Source: Leptospira sp. B5-022
GTDB lineage: Bacteria > Spirochaetota > Leptospiria > Leptospirales > Leptospiraceae
Direction of reading: 5' to 3'
Assembly: GCF_000347035.1 (NCBI RefSeq)
Contig: NZ_ANIJ01000018.1
Coordinates: 248,001 to 312,000 of the forward strand
Length of the DNA stretch: 64,000 nt
The translations under genes and the position numbers were made by a program. The notes below the pieces were generated by a model. The model searched no databases. It saw nothing but the letters and a program-made list of their open reading frames with translations, and was not told the DNA's origin. Shown in pieces: positions 19,986 to 29,258 of the stretch. Every line of letters begins with the position of its first letter. The first letter of the stretch is position 1.

Positions 19986-22391
19986 GTGAAATTATCCCTG
20001 GATTGGATCAACGATTTTACCCCGATTAAGGATGTGTCCCTCGAAGATATCCTGAAAAAAATTGCGGCTTCAATATGTGAAGTAGATGGGGTCGAAGATT
20101 ATTTTTCTCATTTAGAGAAGGTAGTTTTAGTAAAGATCGATTCCTTAGAAAAACACCCGCAGGCAGACAAACTCCAAGTCGCGCAGGTTACGGACGGTAA
20201 AAATAAGATCCAAATCGTTTCAGGCGCTCCGAATTTAAAAGTAGGGGACTTGGTTCCATTGGCAGTTCCAGGCGCAGAACTAGGAGATAAAAAGATCCTA
20301 GAGTCCGAACTGAGAGGAGTAAAAAGCTCCGGTATGCTTTGTTCCGAAAAAGAACTGGGCCTTTCCGAGGAAGATGCGGGAGTCATGGTCTTGGATGATC
20401 CGGATGCAAAACCCGGTTTGAATCTGAGAGAGCTTTTTGGGTTCAGAGATACTATTTTAGATATTGATAATAAATCGATCACACATCGCCCGGACCTATG
20501 GAGCCATTTCGGATTTGCAAGAGAACTTGCCGCTCAATTAAATCTACCGATCAAGTTTAATCCTTTGGAAACAGACTGGGAATTTTCCAAAAACTTGACT
20601 TCTCCGAAAGTAAAAGAAACGGATTACGCGCATTCTTACTATTCTTCTGCTATCGAAGGGATCCAGATCAAACCTTCTAATAAAACCGTTCGTTCCCGTT
20701 TGAAAAAATGCGGAGTGAGGGTGATCAATAATGTGGTGGATGTTTCCAATTATCTCTTATTGGAAGCGGGGCAGCCGACTCACTTCTTCGATTCGGATAA
20801 ATTATTCGCTCAAGGCGGGATCGAACTAGAAGTGGATTATGCAAAGAAGGACGAAAGTTTTTTACTTCTAGACGAAACTTCTCCCAAACTTGATCCCGAA
20901 ATTTTGATCATCCGTAACGCTAAAAAGGGAGTAGCGATTGCAGGTGTGATGGGTGGTGCGGATACCGCAGTGGATTCTAATTCTAAAAAAGTTATTTTAG
21001 AATCCGCGGTTTTTCCGAGAGAGTTTGTTCGTAAGTCTATTCGAAAAACGGGAATTCGTTCGGAGTCTTCCATTCGTTACGAAAAAGGTCTGGAAGCGAC
21101 GACCGCTCTTCCTATCCTCAAAAGAGCCTTAAATCTTCTGAAAGAGAACGGTTGTCCGGATCTGGAGGCAAGTCTTCCTGCCGGATACATTCATACTGCG
21201 GATAAAAAAGTAGAAATAGAAGTCAGTTTAAATTTCTTAAATAAGAAATTAGGAACGGAAATCGATCAATCGACTTCGGATAAGATCCTAAAACAACTTT
21301 CCTTCTCCACGGAATGGAAAGGAGATACCGTTAAGGTGCTTGTTCCTAAATACAGGCATAATTACGATATCACTATTCCCGAAGATATTGTAGAAGAGAT
21401 AGGCCGCACATTGGGATACGCTTCTATTCCGGTCCGTCCATTGGCTTCGGATGTAAAACCTCCTGCTCGTAATTTCTCCAGAGAGTTGGAAAAACATCTA
21501 AAAAGAGCATTCTCCCAAATCTTAGGATACAACGAAGTATTCAATTATTCTTACGCCTCTTCTAAAGATAATTCTTTCGAAGGAGAAGTAAAAGATTCTA
21601 TCAAGATCCTGAATGCAATGCCGGATGAGCAGGCATATTTAAGAACTTCTTTATATCCTTCTCTTTTGAAAAATATCAGGCTCAATGGCGATCGTTTCGA
21701 AAAACTGAAAATTTTCGAATTCGGCCGCACTTATAAAAAAGCAGAGGAGCCTTTTAACGAATCCAAATGGTTTGTTTGGGCGGTTTCTTTCGGTAGGAAG
21801 TCCAACGAAAAGGATTTAAACGTATTAGAGTCCGATTTCTTGGACGTTAGAACAGGTATCGAAAAAGTATTAAGACATTTAAATTTAAGAGAGATCGAAT
21901 GGAAGATAGAAGAAAGAAGCTATTTTCATCCTAAGGCTTCTCTTTGCTTATTCGTTTCCGGAAAAAGAATAGGGGAGTTAGGATACGCTCATCCTGCAGC
22001 CTTGGATAATGCCGATATCAAAAAGAGAGTCATTTTAGGAAGATTCGAATTCGCTTCATTGCTGGAAGTATGGACCGTGGATCGGAACACAAATTATTTT
22101 GCCGCTCCGTCTCATTTCCCTCAAACGGAGATCGATCTATCTTTGGTGATGGATCTGAATGAATCCTCTTCCAAGTTCAGTGATGCTGCTGTCCGAGAAA
22201 AATTCCCGGAGCTGCAGGATGTAAAAGTTACAGTCGTATTTACGGGTGGAAATCTTCCTGAAAACAAAAAGTCCGTTTCTTATAGATTTAAACTTTTGAG
22301 CCAAGACAAAAACTTGACCCAAGACAGGATCAAAGAGATCACGGATCGCCTCATCCAAATTGCGAATTCTTCCGGTTATCCTCTTCGTTAA
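19986..22391 (+). CDS. pheT: Phenylalanine-tRNA ligase beta subunit
   Basis: Charges tRNA-Phe together with the alpha subunit. The 801-residue length is normal. Domains in order: N-terminal [15 protein letters not shown]-like tRNA-binding domain (about 40-150, [12 protein letters not shown] and SGAPNL), B3/4 editing domain (about 210-385), B5 (about 405-480), the catalytic-like core, and a C-terminal ferredoxin-fold anticodon-binding domain (about 705-800, [13 protein letters not shown]). Start is GTG with TAGGAGACAG upstream. pheS is not next to it in this window. Confidence 0.96.
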   Translation: MKLSLDWINDFTPIKDVSLEDILKKIAASICEVDGVEDYFSHLEKVVLVKIDSLEKHPQADKLQVAQVTDGKNKIQIVSGAPNLKVGDLVPLAVPGAELGDKKILESELRGVKSSGMLCSEKELGLSEEDAGVMVLDDPDAKPGLNLRELFGFRDTILDIDNKSITHRPDLWSHFGFARELAAQLNLPIKFNPLETDWEFSKNLTSPKVKETDYAHSYYSSAIEGIQIKPSNKTVRSRLKKCGVRVINNVVDVSNYLLLEAGQPTHFFDSDKLFAQGGIELEVDYAKKDESFLLLDETSPKLDPEILIIRNAKKGVAIAGVMGGADTAVDSNSKKVILESAVFPREFVRKSIRKTGIRSESSIRYEKGLEATTALPILKRALNLLKENGCPDLEASLPAGYIHTADKKVEIEVSLNFLNKKLGTEIDQSTSDKILKQLSFSTEWKGDTVKVLVPKYRHNYDITIPEDIVEEIGRTLGYASIPVRPLASDVKPPARNFSRELEKHLKRAFSQILGYNEVFNYSYASSKDNSFEGEVKDSIKILNAMPDEQAYLRTSLYPSLLKNIRLNGDRFEKLKIFEFGRTYKKAEEPFNESKWFVWAVSFGRKSNEKDLNVLESDFLDVRTGIEKVLRHLNLREIEWKIEERSYFHPKASLCLFVSGKRIGELGYAHPAALDNADIKKRVILGRFEFASLLEVWTVDRNTNYFAAPSHFPQTEIDLSLVMDLNESSSKFSDAAVREKFPELQDVKVTVVFTGGNLPENKKSVSYRFKLLSQDKNLTQDRIKEITDRLIQIANSSGYPLR

Positions 22392-22394
22392 ACT

Positions 22395-22952
22395 ATGAAA
22401 ATCCACGAGACGGCATTTATCCATCCGGCTGCAACTGCATTCGGAATGTTGGAGATGGGACCTTTATCTTCTCTCTGGCCGGGTGCCGTTGTTCGTGCGG
22501 ATCTAAATGAGATCAAATTGGGAGAAGGTGTAAATATCCAGGATAATAGTACACTTCATACCGATTCCACCGGAAGTTTATTTATAGACGATTATACATT
22601 AGTAGGTCATAATACAATGCTTCACGGCTGTAAGATCGGTAAGGGTTGTCTGATCGGAATAGGTGCGATCATTTTGGATGAGGCGGAGATCGGAGATGGA
22701 GCGATGATACTCGCAGGTTCAATGATCCGCGGTGGTAAAAAAATCCCGCCTAGAGCGATGGTGATCCCGAAAAACGGGGACATCGTTATCTACGAAAAAA
22801 AAGCAAAACCTGAGATGAGTATCGCAGGTTGTTTGGAATACATACAATTGGCAAAAAGATTCCAAGAGAACGTATTCAAACCTTTCACAAAAGAAGAAGA
22901 GAATTCGTTTATAGAAGAAGCAAAGTCCATCATCAAAAGATACGGCATATAA
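22395..22952 (+). CDS. Gamma-carbonic-anhydrase-like hexapeptide protein
   Basis: A 185-residue left-handed beta-helix protein of the gamma-CA/YrdA family, shown by hexapeptide repeats from about residue 10 to 130. The metal-site pattern is kept: RADLNEIKLG, NIQDNSTLHTD and VGHNTMLHGC carry the expected His residues. Bacterial relatives range from active carbonic anhydrases to uncharacterised acyl- or metal-binding proteins. It begins 3 bases after pheT and is probably co-transcribed. Confidence 0.85.
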   Translation: MKIHETAFIHPAATAFGMLEMGPLSSLWPGAVVRADLNEIKLGEGVNIQDNSTLHTDSTGSLFIDDYTLVGHNTMLHGCKIGKGCLIGIGAIILDEAEIGDGAMILAGSMIRGGKKIPPRAMVIPKNGDIVIYEKKAKPEMSIAGCLEYIQLAKRFQENVFKPFTKEEENSFIEEAKSIIKRYGI

Positions 22953-23087
22953 TTCTTATCTAAACTTCTCCTCTACTTTCGATTTGATATAAATCAATTT
23001 TTCCTAACTCGATTTCTGATTCGTCCTGAACCTTGCCTGCTAATCCTTGTTATAGTTTTCCGCAAAACGACTTATAAGGATGATCTC

Positions 23088-24227
23088 ATGTATGACGAAA
23101 GGGTTATAGAAAAAATCAGAGGTATTTGGAAGACCTTCGATCTTTCTTTAGGAATTCCTGAAATAGATAAACAACATCTTTGGTTGATCGGGATCCTTGC
23201 GGATTTAGAAGATAAACTGGAGTCGGGAACCAGATCCGCACTGGAAACTACGTTTACGAATGCACTTTCTAAAACCTTGGATTATGCATCCGAACATTTC
23301 GCTTTAGAAGAGAAACTTCTGGAGAGTATAGGTTACACAAAACTAGGACAACATAGATTGCAGCATATGCGGTTTCTCACTGCCTTAAAGAATCGGGTCC
23401 GAAAGAATTTCGAGGGAAACTTCGAACAAGCAGTGATGGAACTGCTGAAAAACCTGAAAAAGTGGTTATTCAGACATATTCTCAGCGAAGACAGACAGTA
23501 TGTCGATCTTGCGGACATTAATATCACTCAGGAAATTTCTTCTTCGCTGAACGAACAGCTGAGAACTTCTCCTCATGCCAAGGAAATCGAAAATTTGTAT
23601 GCTGCGGTGGTATATTCCGCTAAACAGACGGTCTCGAAGGAATTTAACGTTATAGGAGAGGATAATTTAAAGCTGATCTCCGACCTTTGGTATCGTTATA
23701 AACTCAAAACAGGGATTGCGATCGTGGATATCCAACATCTATGGCTTTTGCAATTATTGGTGAAAACGGATAAGTTATACAAGCAGAAGTTGAAACAAGA
23801 GATCGGTAGCGAGTATTTGAGTCTTGAACTGAAAAAAGCGATCCAAGAAACGATAGAATATATTAGGGAACATTTCAGCACGGAAGAAGCGATTATGCAT
23901 AATTTTCGCTATATCGGAGAAAGGAACCATCAAAAACAACACGAGAATTTTAATATACTCATCAACGATATGATTGAAAGAAGTGAAAAAGAGGAATTAG
24001 AGTCATTGGCAATCTTGATCCAGGATCTAAAGGATTGGTTAGTGAGTCATATCGCCATTGAGGATAAAAAATTATTCTATTTTTTCAGGTCCAGGCTCCC
24101 GGAAGTCAACGAATATGTTAGAAATTTGAATCGTGAAGGAAAGATCCATATCTGGAAGGAAGCGGTCATGATCTACAAACTATTGGTAGAATACGAGGAT
24201 ATTACTAGGGAAAAGACACCCGTTTAA
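23088..24227 (+). CDS. Tandem bacteriohemerythrin (two hemerythrin domains)
   Basis: A soluble 379-residue protein with two complete O2-binding di-iron four-helix domains: about 15-155 and about 195-345. Each keeps the ligand set: QHLW His, HxxxE (HFALEE / HFSTEE), HxxxH (HRLQH / HQKQH) and HxxxxD (HILSED / HIAIED). Such proteins sense, store or deliver O2, or handle iron. AAGGATG precedes the ATG. No signalling output domain is attached. It is a single gene, convergent with the lipoprotein-like gene at 24249. Confidence 0.92.
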   Translation: MYDERVIEKIRGIWKTFDLSLGIPEIDKQHLWLIGILADLEDKLESGTRSALETTFTNALSKTLDYASEHFALEEKLLESIGYTKLGQHRLQHMRFLTALKNRVRKNFEGNFEQAVMELLKNLKKWLFRHILSEDRQYVDLADINITQEISSSLNEQLRTSPHAKEIENLYAAVVYSAKQTVSKEFNVIGEDNLKLISDLWYRYKLKTGIAIVDIQHLWLLQLLVKTDKLYKQKLKQEIGSEYLSLELKKAIQETIEYIREHFSTEEAIMHNFRYIGERNHQKQHENFNILINDMIERSEKEELESLAILIQDLKDWLVSHIAIEDKKLFYFFRSRLPEVNEYVRNLNREGKIHIWKEAVMIYKLLVEYEDITREKTPV

Positions 24228-24248
24228 GAACGACGAAGTTCGTAATCG

Positions 24249-24893
24249 TTAATTGGAATTCTCCTTTTTTTCGCTAAGCGTTTGGATCGTATTTAGGATC
24301 TTTTTATTTTTCTCGGAAAACTCTGACTCCGGTACGGTCCCCGTAAAAATGTACACAAAACTTTCCTTTAAAAAGATCCATTGTAAAGTGCGGACCTGTT
24401 TTTTTACCTCGGTATTGGGGAGAACGAACTTAGATTCTAAAAAGATACATTTTTCCTTTCCGAAACTGCATTTTTGAGGAACGGAAAGTATTTCATATTC
24501 TTTGTATACATTCGAATACAGCCCTCCTATCGAAGCTACGTAATCCTCGAGGGTTGCCCAAGAATATTTAGGAGGAATCGGCTCCGACACAAAATTAATA
24601 TTGGTCCTGATTTCGGAAGTTTTGTTTTGTTCCGGTTCAAAAAGATAGAACATCACCTTAACTTGTTTATCATTTTGGGATTCTCTTTTGTTTTTGGAAC
24701 GATTCGGTTCGGAACCGTCACGATTCGGATCATATTCCTCATAGATCCAACCTTCATAATTCAAGACTAAGCCAAGCTCAGGGATCTCGATTGTTTTTTT
24801 GACTTCCGGAACTTTTTCAAAACAGGCAAAACATAAAATGATCCCTGGTAATAAGAAGGCCAGACTGTAACGTTCTAAGAAGTTCATGTTCAC
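24249..24893 (-). CDS. Probable lipoprotein, unknown function
   Basis: A 214-residue protein. The N-terminus has a hydrophobic stretch (LAFLLPGIILCF) ending in FAC, a possible relaxed spirochete lipobox with the Cys near residue 24. The rest is charged, with a central low-complexity DPNRDGSEPNRSKNK segment and no domain I recognise. It lies 24 bases downstream of the DUF3052 gene on the same strand, suggesting one transcript. Confidence 0.55.
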   Translation of the reverse strand: MNMNFLERYSLAFLLPGIILCFACFEKVPEVKKTIEIPELGLVLNYEGWIYEEYDPNRDGSEPNRSKNKRESQNDKQVKVMFYLFEPEQNKTSEIRTNINFVSEPIPPKYSWATLEDYVASIGGLYSNVYKEYEILSVPQKCSFGKEKCIFLESKFVLPNTEVKKQVRTLQWIFLKESFVYIFTGTVPESEFSEKNKKILNTIQTLSEKKENSN

Positions 24894-24917
24894 GTTTTTG
24901 AAATTTTGATTTTATGT

Positions 24918-25316
24918 TTAACTTTTTCTTCTTCTGAAAAGTAAACCGGACCAAACCGAATCGATTGCGCAGACTTTAACGTCTACCAATCCTGTCTTCA
25001 AGCCTATTTCTCGGATCATATCTTCTTTTAAGTCGGTTTTCACGCCGGAACTCATCTTCGGCCAAGAGATCCAAACCATACCTTTGTCCGCTAAGTAATC
25101 CGGGAACTTGGGAAAGTTTTTAGAAAGTTCGTCTTTGGTCTTACAGAAAAAATGAATATAATCGAAACTTCCCGCTAACTTCTTCTTGAATGTAATATTA
25201 GGAGGAAGTTCTTCCAATAAACCTTTAAATTCTTTTGGCTCATTGATTATGATCGCGTTCTGGCCTTCTTTAAATCCTAACTTTTTGGCCAAGGGGGTGC
25301 CTGAATATCCTGCCAT
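24918..25316 (-). CDS. DUF3052 family protein
   Basis: A 132-residue cytoplasmic protein with the family's pattern: GYSGTPLAKKLGFKEG at the N-terminus, FDYIHFFCKTKDEL, then GMVWISWPKMSSG and a C-terminal VDVKVCAIDSVWSGLLFRRR. Function is unknown for the family. A diverged relative with a lysine-rich tail lies at 28564-29121. It precedes the lipoprotein gene at 24249. Confidence 0.85.
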   Translation of the reverse strand: MAGYSGTPLAKKLGFKEGQNAIIINEPKEFKGLLEELPPNITFKKKLAGSFDYIHFFCKTKDELSKNFPKFPDYLADKGMVWISWPKMSSGVKTDLKEDMIREIGLKTGLVDVKVCAIDSVWSGLLFRRRKS

Positions 25317-25370
25317 AGTTCCTCTGTTCGAATTCGGATACGAAAGCCGAAAAGAAAATCTCAGGCTACA

Positions 25371-25396
25371 AAAAAACCGGCGTGGAAGCCGGTTCT
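25371..25396 (-). terminator. Rho-independent terminator
   Basis: On the minus strand AACCGGC-TTCCAC-GCCGGTT is followed by a run of seven Ts. It lies about 30 bases beyond the stop of the cytochrome oxidase subunit IV gene and is oriented to end that transcript. Confidence 0.8.
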
Positions 25397-25427
25397 TTTG
25401 AAATACAAAGGAAGTGTTGTGCTATTC

Positions 25428-26012
25428 TTAGTAAGGGAAACCTGCGAAAATTTTCGCTCTTGTGTAGATGTCCGCTACGGAGAATCCGAAAAGAAGAAGT
25501 AAGAACAAGAAGCCGGATCCGAAGATCACTCTGTTCATTACATTATCATACTTTAGGTGCATAAAGTAAGCTAATACTAAGGAAGCTTTGATGGTCGCTA
25601 CAAGCATAGCGATCACAGTGTTCATTGCTCCGAAGTCAACTTGGGCTACTAATACTGTGATGATAGTTCCAACGATCAGTGCGGCAAACACTAAAGAATA
25701 CGTTTGAACGGAGATCAGATGATGCCCGCCATGTCCATGCTCTTCTGCATGAGAAACAACTGAGCCGGGTTGAAGTTTGGTCTTACCTGCTTCGACTGCT
25801 TTTAGTAAAGCCTGACCAATCAAAGTAGACTTATTCTTTTCAAGATAAGCCTTCAGTCTATCCTCTTCTACGATTTGAGCCAACAAGTTAACGGCAAATC
25901 CGGCAACGGTAGCGTTTACGATCGCTCCCGCTCCGATAACAAATCCGGTGAAGGGAATCATGAATCCGATACTTACGATAATATACAGCGCGTAATTGAG
26001 AAACAGTTCCAT
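25428..26012 (-). CDS. Cytochrome c oxidase subunit IV family protein with N-terminal extension
   Basis: A 194-residue inner-membrane protein. The C-terminal half (about 100-190) matches caa3-type oxidase subunit IV: three helices with IKASLVLAYFMHLKYD between the second and third. The first 95 residues carry one extra helix (YIIVSIGFMIPFTGFVIG), a charged stretch and a His-rich linker (HAEEHGHGGHH); usual members have about 100 residues in all. No other oxidase subunit gene is in the window. A terminator follows at 25371-25396. Confidence 0.7.
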   Translation of the reverse strand: MELFLNYALYIIVSIGFMIPFTGFVIGAGAIVNATVAGFAVNLLAQIVEEDRLKAYLEKNKSTLIGQALLKAVEAGKTKLQPGSVVSHAEEHGHGGHHLISVQTYSLVFAALIVGTIITVLVAQVDFGAMNTVIAMLVATIKASLVLAYFMHLKYDNVMNRVIFGSGFLFLLLLFGFSVADIYTRAKIFAGFPY

Positions 26013-26107
26013 CTCTTTTCCTGAAACCTGAGTAATATCTGCAGGCAGAGTTCCCCGAAGGGGATTGGAACCAGTCTCGGAGGCAGGTAAAGAATCACAA
26101 GTACATT

Positions 26108-27292
26108 TCAGGCGCCCAGAACTCGGTTACCGCTATCCGAAACAATTTTGGCCTCTTCCCAAGGATCTTGAGATTTTTGAGCCGGTAAGCGGACCCAAAT
26201 TAGATTTCTCTGGTTCGGTCTTTTGTAAGGGGAGAAGAATGCGGAAAGTGGATAAATTTCCCAGCCTGTTTCCTTCTCCCAAACTTTTAATTTAGAATAC
26301 GGGTCTTGGCTATGGACTTTAGGGAAGAAAAGAAGAAGGTCATTTCCCTTCTTTGGAAATTTTCGCCGGAGTTCCAATAACAAACAGCCCATGGTCCATC
26401 TAAAATTAATCTCCGAAATCGTGCGTAAAACTTCCGTTCCTTCGGATCTATAGAAAAAAGAATCCACGGAACCGAATCCTTCGTAGGTCGGATGGAATTT
26501 ACAGATCCTTGAAAAAGGTTCAGACATTTCGGAAAGGTAATTTTCAATTTCTGAAAATTCTCCCATCCAAGTCCCTGAATATTTTCCTTTTTGATCGTTG
26601 AGTAGAATGGTAGCTTCTTCTATCTTAAATTTTCCGTTTTTCGCGGAGAATAATAAACTGAAATCTTTCGTTCGATCCACCCATGTCTCGATCCGAAAAG
26701 GTTCTTTTTTTACTTTTAAGAACATATCCGCCAGGTCTTTTAGTCCCGAGACATCTCTAAATTTCTGAGAACCTGCAAATCCGAACTCGGTCTTAAAAAC
26801 GAATTTTTGCTCGGAAGAGAAGCGATCTTTTTCATTACGGAGAAACTTCTCCCAATCTTGCCGATTACGAATAGAGTAAGAAAAAAAATTCGGATTGTTC
26901 TCTTGGTTCCAATCATTTTGGTTCAATTTAGATCCGTATTCCCTTGCCGTTTCAAGAATAACCGGATCTATCTCTAAATCATTCTTTTCGGAATTCCAAC
27001 GGGAGATTTTCCCCCATTCTTCCAACTGGATCTCTTTTTTATTTTGCAAAGATTGTTTTCGATTTCTGAGGAGAATAGGTTTTGGGATCTGTACACCCTT
27101 CTCCTTCCAGTATTCGATCCAATTTTCCTCCGGTGGTGAATGAGCTAAAACTTTTGCGGAGTCCGGAAATGAATTCAGAACTAAAAAAGAGGATTCTAAA
27201 ACGGAATTCCTGGCTTCCAATTCTCTCGGAAATAATTTTCCAAGTCGGAGTTCCTCTTCGAAATAGGCATTCGGACGGAAGATTCGAGGCAT
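26108..27292 (-). CDS. Putative ATP-grasp-like protein
   Basis: A 394-residue cytoplasmic protein of uncertain family. The middle and C-terminal parts suggest an ATP-grasp fold: a Lys-bearing FVFKTEFGFAGSQ strand-loop (like the ATP-grasp glycine loop), ETWVDRTKDFSLLF, and the metal-site-like SEINFRWTMG with Glu, Asn and Arg. The N-terminus (RIFRPNAYFEEELRLGK) looks like a pre-ATP-grasp domain. It lies 95 bases upstream of the oxidase subunit IV gene on the same strand. Substrate unknown; the assignment is by eye. Confidence 0.5.
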   Translation of the reverse strand: MPRIFRPNAYFEEELRLGKLFPRELEARNSVLESSFLVLNSFPDSAKVLAHSPPEENWIEYWKEKGVQIPKPILLRNRKQSLQNKKEIQLEEWGKISRWNSEKNDLEIDPVILETAREYGSKLNQNDWNQENNPNFFSYSIRNRQDWEKFLRNEKDRFSSEQKFVFKTEFGFAGSQKFRDVSGLKDLADMFLKVKKEPFRIETWVDRTKDFSLLFSAKNGKFKIEEATILLNDQKGKYSGTWMGEFSEIENYLSEMSEPFSRICKFHPTYEGFGSVDSFFYRSEGTEVLRTISEINFRWTMGCLLLELRRKFPKKGNDLLLFFPKVHSQDPYSKLKVWEKETGWEIYPLSAFFSPYKRPNQRNLIWVRLPAQKSQDPWEEAKIVSDSGNRVLGA

Positions 27293-27378
27293 AATCAGGA
27301 AAGAACCCTGGAAAAAATCCTTTTTAGGATCAAGATTAGGGTATAGTCTTTTCGATATTTAGAAGGAAGGCAGTTCTA

Positions 27379-28173
27379 ATGAAAACCCTTATCTTTCTCA
27401 TAATTTCCCTTTTGGCCGTATTCGTACAAATAGATGCGGCTCCTAAAATCCTGACTATGGAAGAAAGAGAGATCGAACGTCAGATCGAAGCCATCCGTAA
27501 GGCTGGGTTTTCGGACATTGAGATAGACAACTTGCACGCTTCTATCTCTCAGAATATCCATCAGATCAATAAGATCCTTCAGATGGATACCACCAAAAAA
27601 GCGTTAAGATATATCGGTGACGAGCCGCAGGAATTACCTCAATTCTTAAAAACGGATCGGGATAATAAACCGTATCTAGAATTAGACATGGGTTCCGGAG
27701 AATCTTTCTGGGACTTCCCTAAAACTTATCTTTTTAACGCTCGTATATTTATATATCCTGGCAGCAATCCTGAAAAACTAGAAAAAATTATTATGCAATT
27801 CAAGCGTACAAACTCGAACGGAGAAATTTTCGTCAGAGAAATGCGTAGAGTGATCAATATAGATCCTAAAGGACCTCAGATCGGAAGTGAAGGAAAAAGA
27901 ACTCCGAACAACAATAAAGAGATCAAATTAGAATATTATTCCAGCTATGATACCGAATTGATCTGGCCGGATACTCCTGTCCAATCTATTGCACCTAGTG
28001 TGGAGACCAAACTACATGAGGAAACCAATCCTCTACCTTATAATAAACAAAAACAGATTATCGTAACGTACAAGAAATACCTTCGTAAGGTGGACAAGAA
28101 TGTTCGCCATAAGTTGAGAGATCTGGAACTCAACCAAAAGAGACTTGTTTCTAAGATGTTGGAATTCCAATAA
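27379..28173 (+). CDS. Exported protein of unknown function
   Basis: A 264-residue protein with a clear signal peptide (TLIFLIISLLAVFVQIDAA). The mature part starts with a helical, charged stretch (about 25-75), then a beta-rich middle with WDFPKTYLFNARIFIYPG and IKLEYYSSYDTELIW, and ends in a helical Lys-rich tail (about 225-264) that could be a coiled coil. It might be a flagellar sheath or other periplasmic protein; FcpB came to mind, but I cannot confirm it. AAGGAAGG precedes the ATG. Confidence 0.6.
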   Translation: MKTLIFLIISLLAVFVQIDAAPKILTMEEREIERQIEAIRKAGFSDIEIDNLHASISQNIHQINKILQMDTTKKALRYIGDEPQELPQFLKTDRDNKPYLELDMGSGESFWDFPKTYLFNARIFIYPGSNPEKLEKIIMQFKRTNSNGEIFVREMRRVINIDPKGPQIGSEGKRTPNNNKEIKLEYYSSYDTELIWPDTPVQSIAPSVETKLHEETNPLPYNKQKQIIVTYKKYLRKVDKNVRHKLRDLELNQKRLVSKMLEFQ

Positions 28174-28202
28174 GAAAAAAGATTAGAACTTTAGAATAAG
28201 GG

Positions 28203-28236
28203 AAAAGGCGAGCCGATCGGTTCGGTTCGCCTTTTG
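28203..28236 (+). terminator. Rho-independent terminator
   Basis: A stem of about 14 pairs, AAAAGGCGAGCCGA with its near complement in GGTTCGGTTCGCCTTTT, 30 bases beyond the stop at 28173. Confidence 0.8.
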
Positions 28237-28563
28237 ATTATTGAGAAATATCATAGTATACTGCGGTTTCTACGAGAACTAGAAGAAGGAAAATCTGTGG
28301 CAAAATTAGCCGGATCTCTTGTCCTATTTGGACCAGGACCTTTTCGGGAAGTTAATAAACTTCTTAAACGATTATCTTCTATTGCATGACGTTAGTTTTC
28401 ACTGGTTGGATAACGATTGTTATCCACCTGGGTGAAGTAATGTATCCCATAAACAGGGGTAAGGTCCCTAATTTAAGAATATCCAATGGATCTGAAAACG
28501 GATCAAAAAAATGTTTTCGGTTTCTCGCTTGCCTTTTCTTGGCGAAAAGGATTCTATTTACCG
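28237..28563. other. Intergenic region without a secure gene
   Basis: No convincing gene or known RNA. A 30-codon frame at 28297-28389 (GTG start, AAGGAAAA upstream) is the only small frame with a ribosome-binding-like site; it may be a leader or a gene relic. An in-frame ATG at 28486 would extend the next gene, but the extra residues look non-coding. Confidence 0.4.
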
Positions 28564-29121
28564 ATGGCTATCCATTCCGTTTTCGGTAAATTACAATTCA
28601 AACCTGGCGAAGGGGAGATTTGTGTTTTATCTTCTCCTTATGAATTCGAACCTGCACTTTCCAGTTTAGGGGCTCCTGTAGATCGAGCGCTAAGGTCCGG
28701 AAAAAGATACAGACTCATTCTTGCCTTCGTTCAAACCGAAGTCGAGATACGTAATATCGCCTCAATGGTACCGACTACCTTGGTGGACGACGGGCTTTTA
28801 TGGTTGGCCTATCCAAAGAAGACCTCCCGAAAATATAATGTATCCATTCATAGGGATGCGGGGTGGGATCCGCTCGGAAAGATCAGTTTCGAAGGGGTTA
28901 GATTGATCTCTATAGACGATGATTGGTCCGCACTTAGATTCAGGCATACTTCTCATATTAAGAATACGGAAAAAGATCCGAGCCTTACCGCAAGCGAAGA
29001 CGGTAAGAAAAGGGTAGCACCGAAGAAAAAACCCTCCAAGAAGAAGGCCGTTCCTAAAAAATCTTCACCCAAGAAAAAAGCAGCATCCAAGTCTCCTAAG
29101 AAAAAGGTTAAAAAGAAATAA
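28564..29121 (+). CDS. DUF3052-like domain fused to a histone-H1-like lysine-rich tail
   Basis: Start taken at the ATG at 28564 (AAAAGGA upstream), giving 185 residues. Residues 1-125 resemble the DUF3052 protein at 24918-25316: LRSGKRYRLILAF, DGLLWLAYPKKTS, and SIDDDWSALRFRH matching AIDSVWSGLLFRR there. Residues about 140-185 are almost only Lys, Pro, Ser and Ala in KKKP/KKKA blocks, as in bacterial H1-like nucleoid proteins. DNA or RNA binding by the tail is inference. Single gene with no visible partner. Confidence 0.7.
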   Translation: MAIHSVFGKLQFKPGEGEICVLSSPYEFEPALSSLGAPVDRALRSGKRYRLILAFVQTEVEIRNIASMVPTTLVDDGLLWLAYPKKTSRKYNVSIHRDAGWDPLGKISFEGVRLISIDDDWSALRFRHTSHIKNTEKDPSLTASEDGKKRVAPKKKPSKKKAVPKKSSPKKKAASKSPKKKVKKK

Positions 29122-29258
29122 GAAGGATTTGATTTTTTCAGATCCAGGAATTTTTCTTAGGTTCTCTTACTTCTTTTTGCAAAAAGAAGTCTTTCCTGAT
29201 ATCTATCGGGATAGGTTCTCCAAAGGATCTCTTTTGGAGAACAAAGCGGTATACTTGC

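Noticed and set aside
26040..26100. tRNA-like segment on the minus strand with a T-arm-like GGTTCCAATCCCC
   Set aside because: No acceptor, D or anticodon stem can be formed around it; only a small CCCC-TTCG-GGGG hairpin remains.
28297..28389. 30-codon GTG frame with a ribosome-binding-like site
   Set aside because: Too short and without recognisable features; kept only as a note in the intergenic entry.
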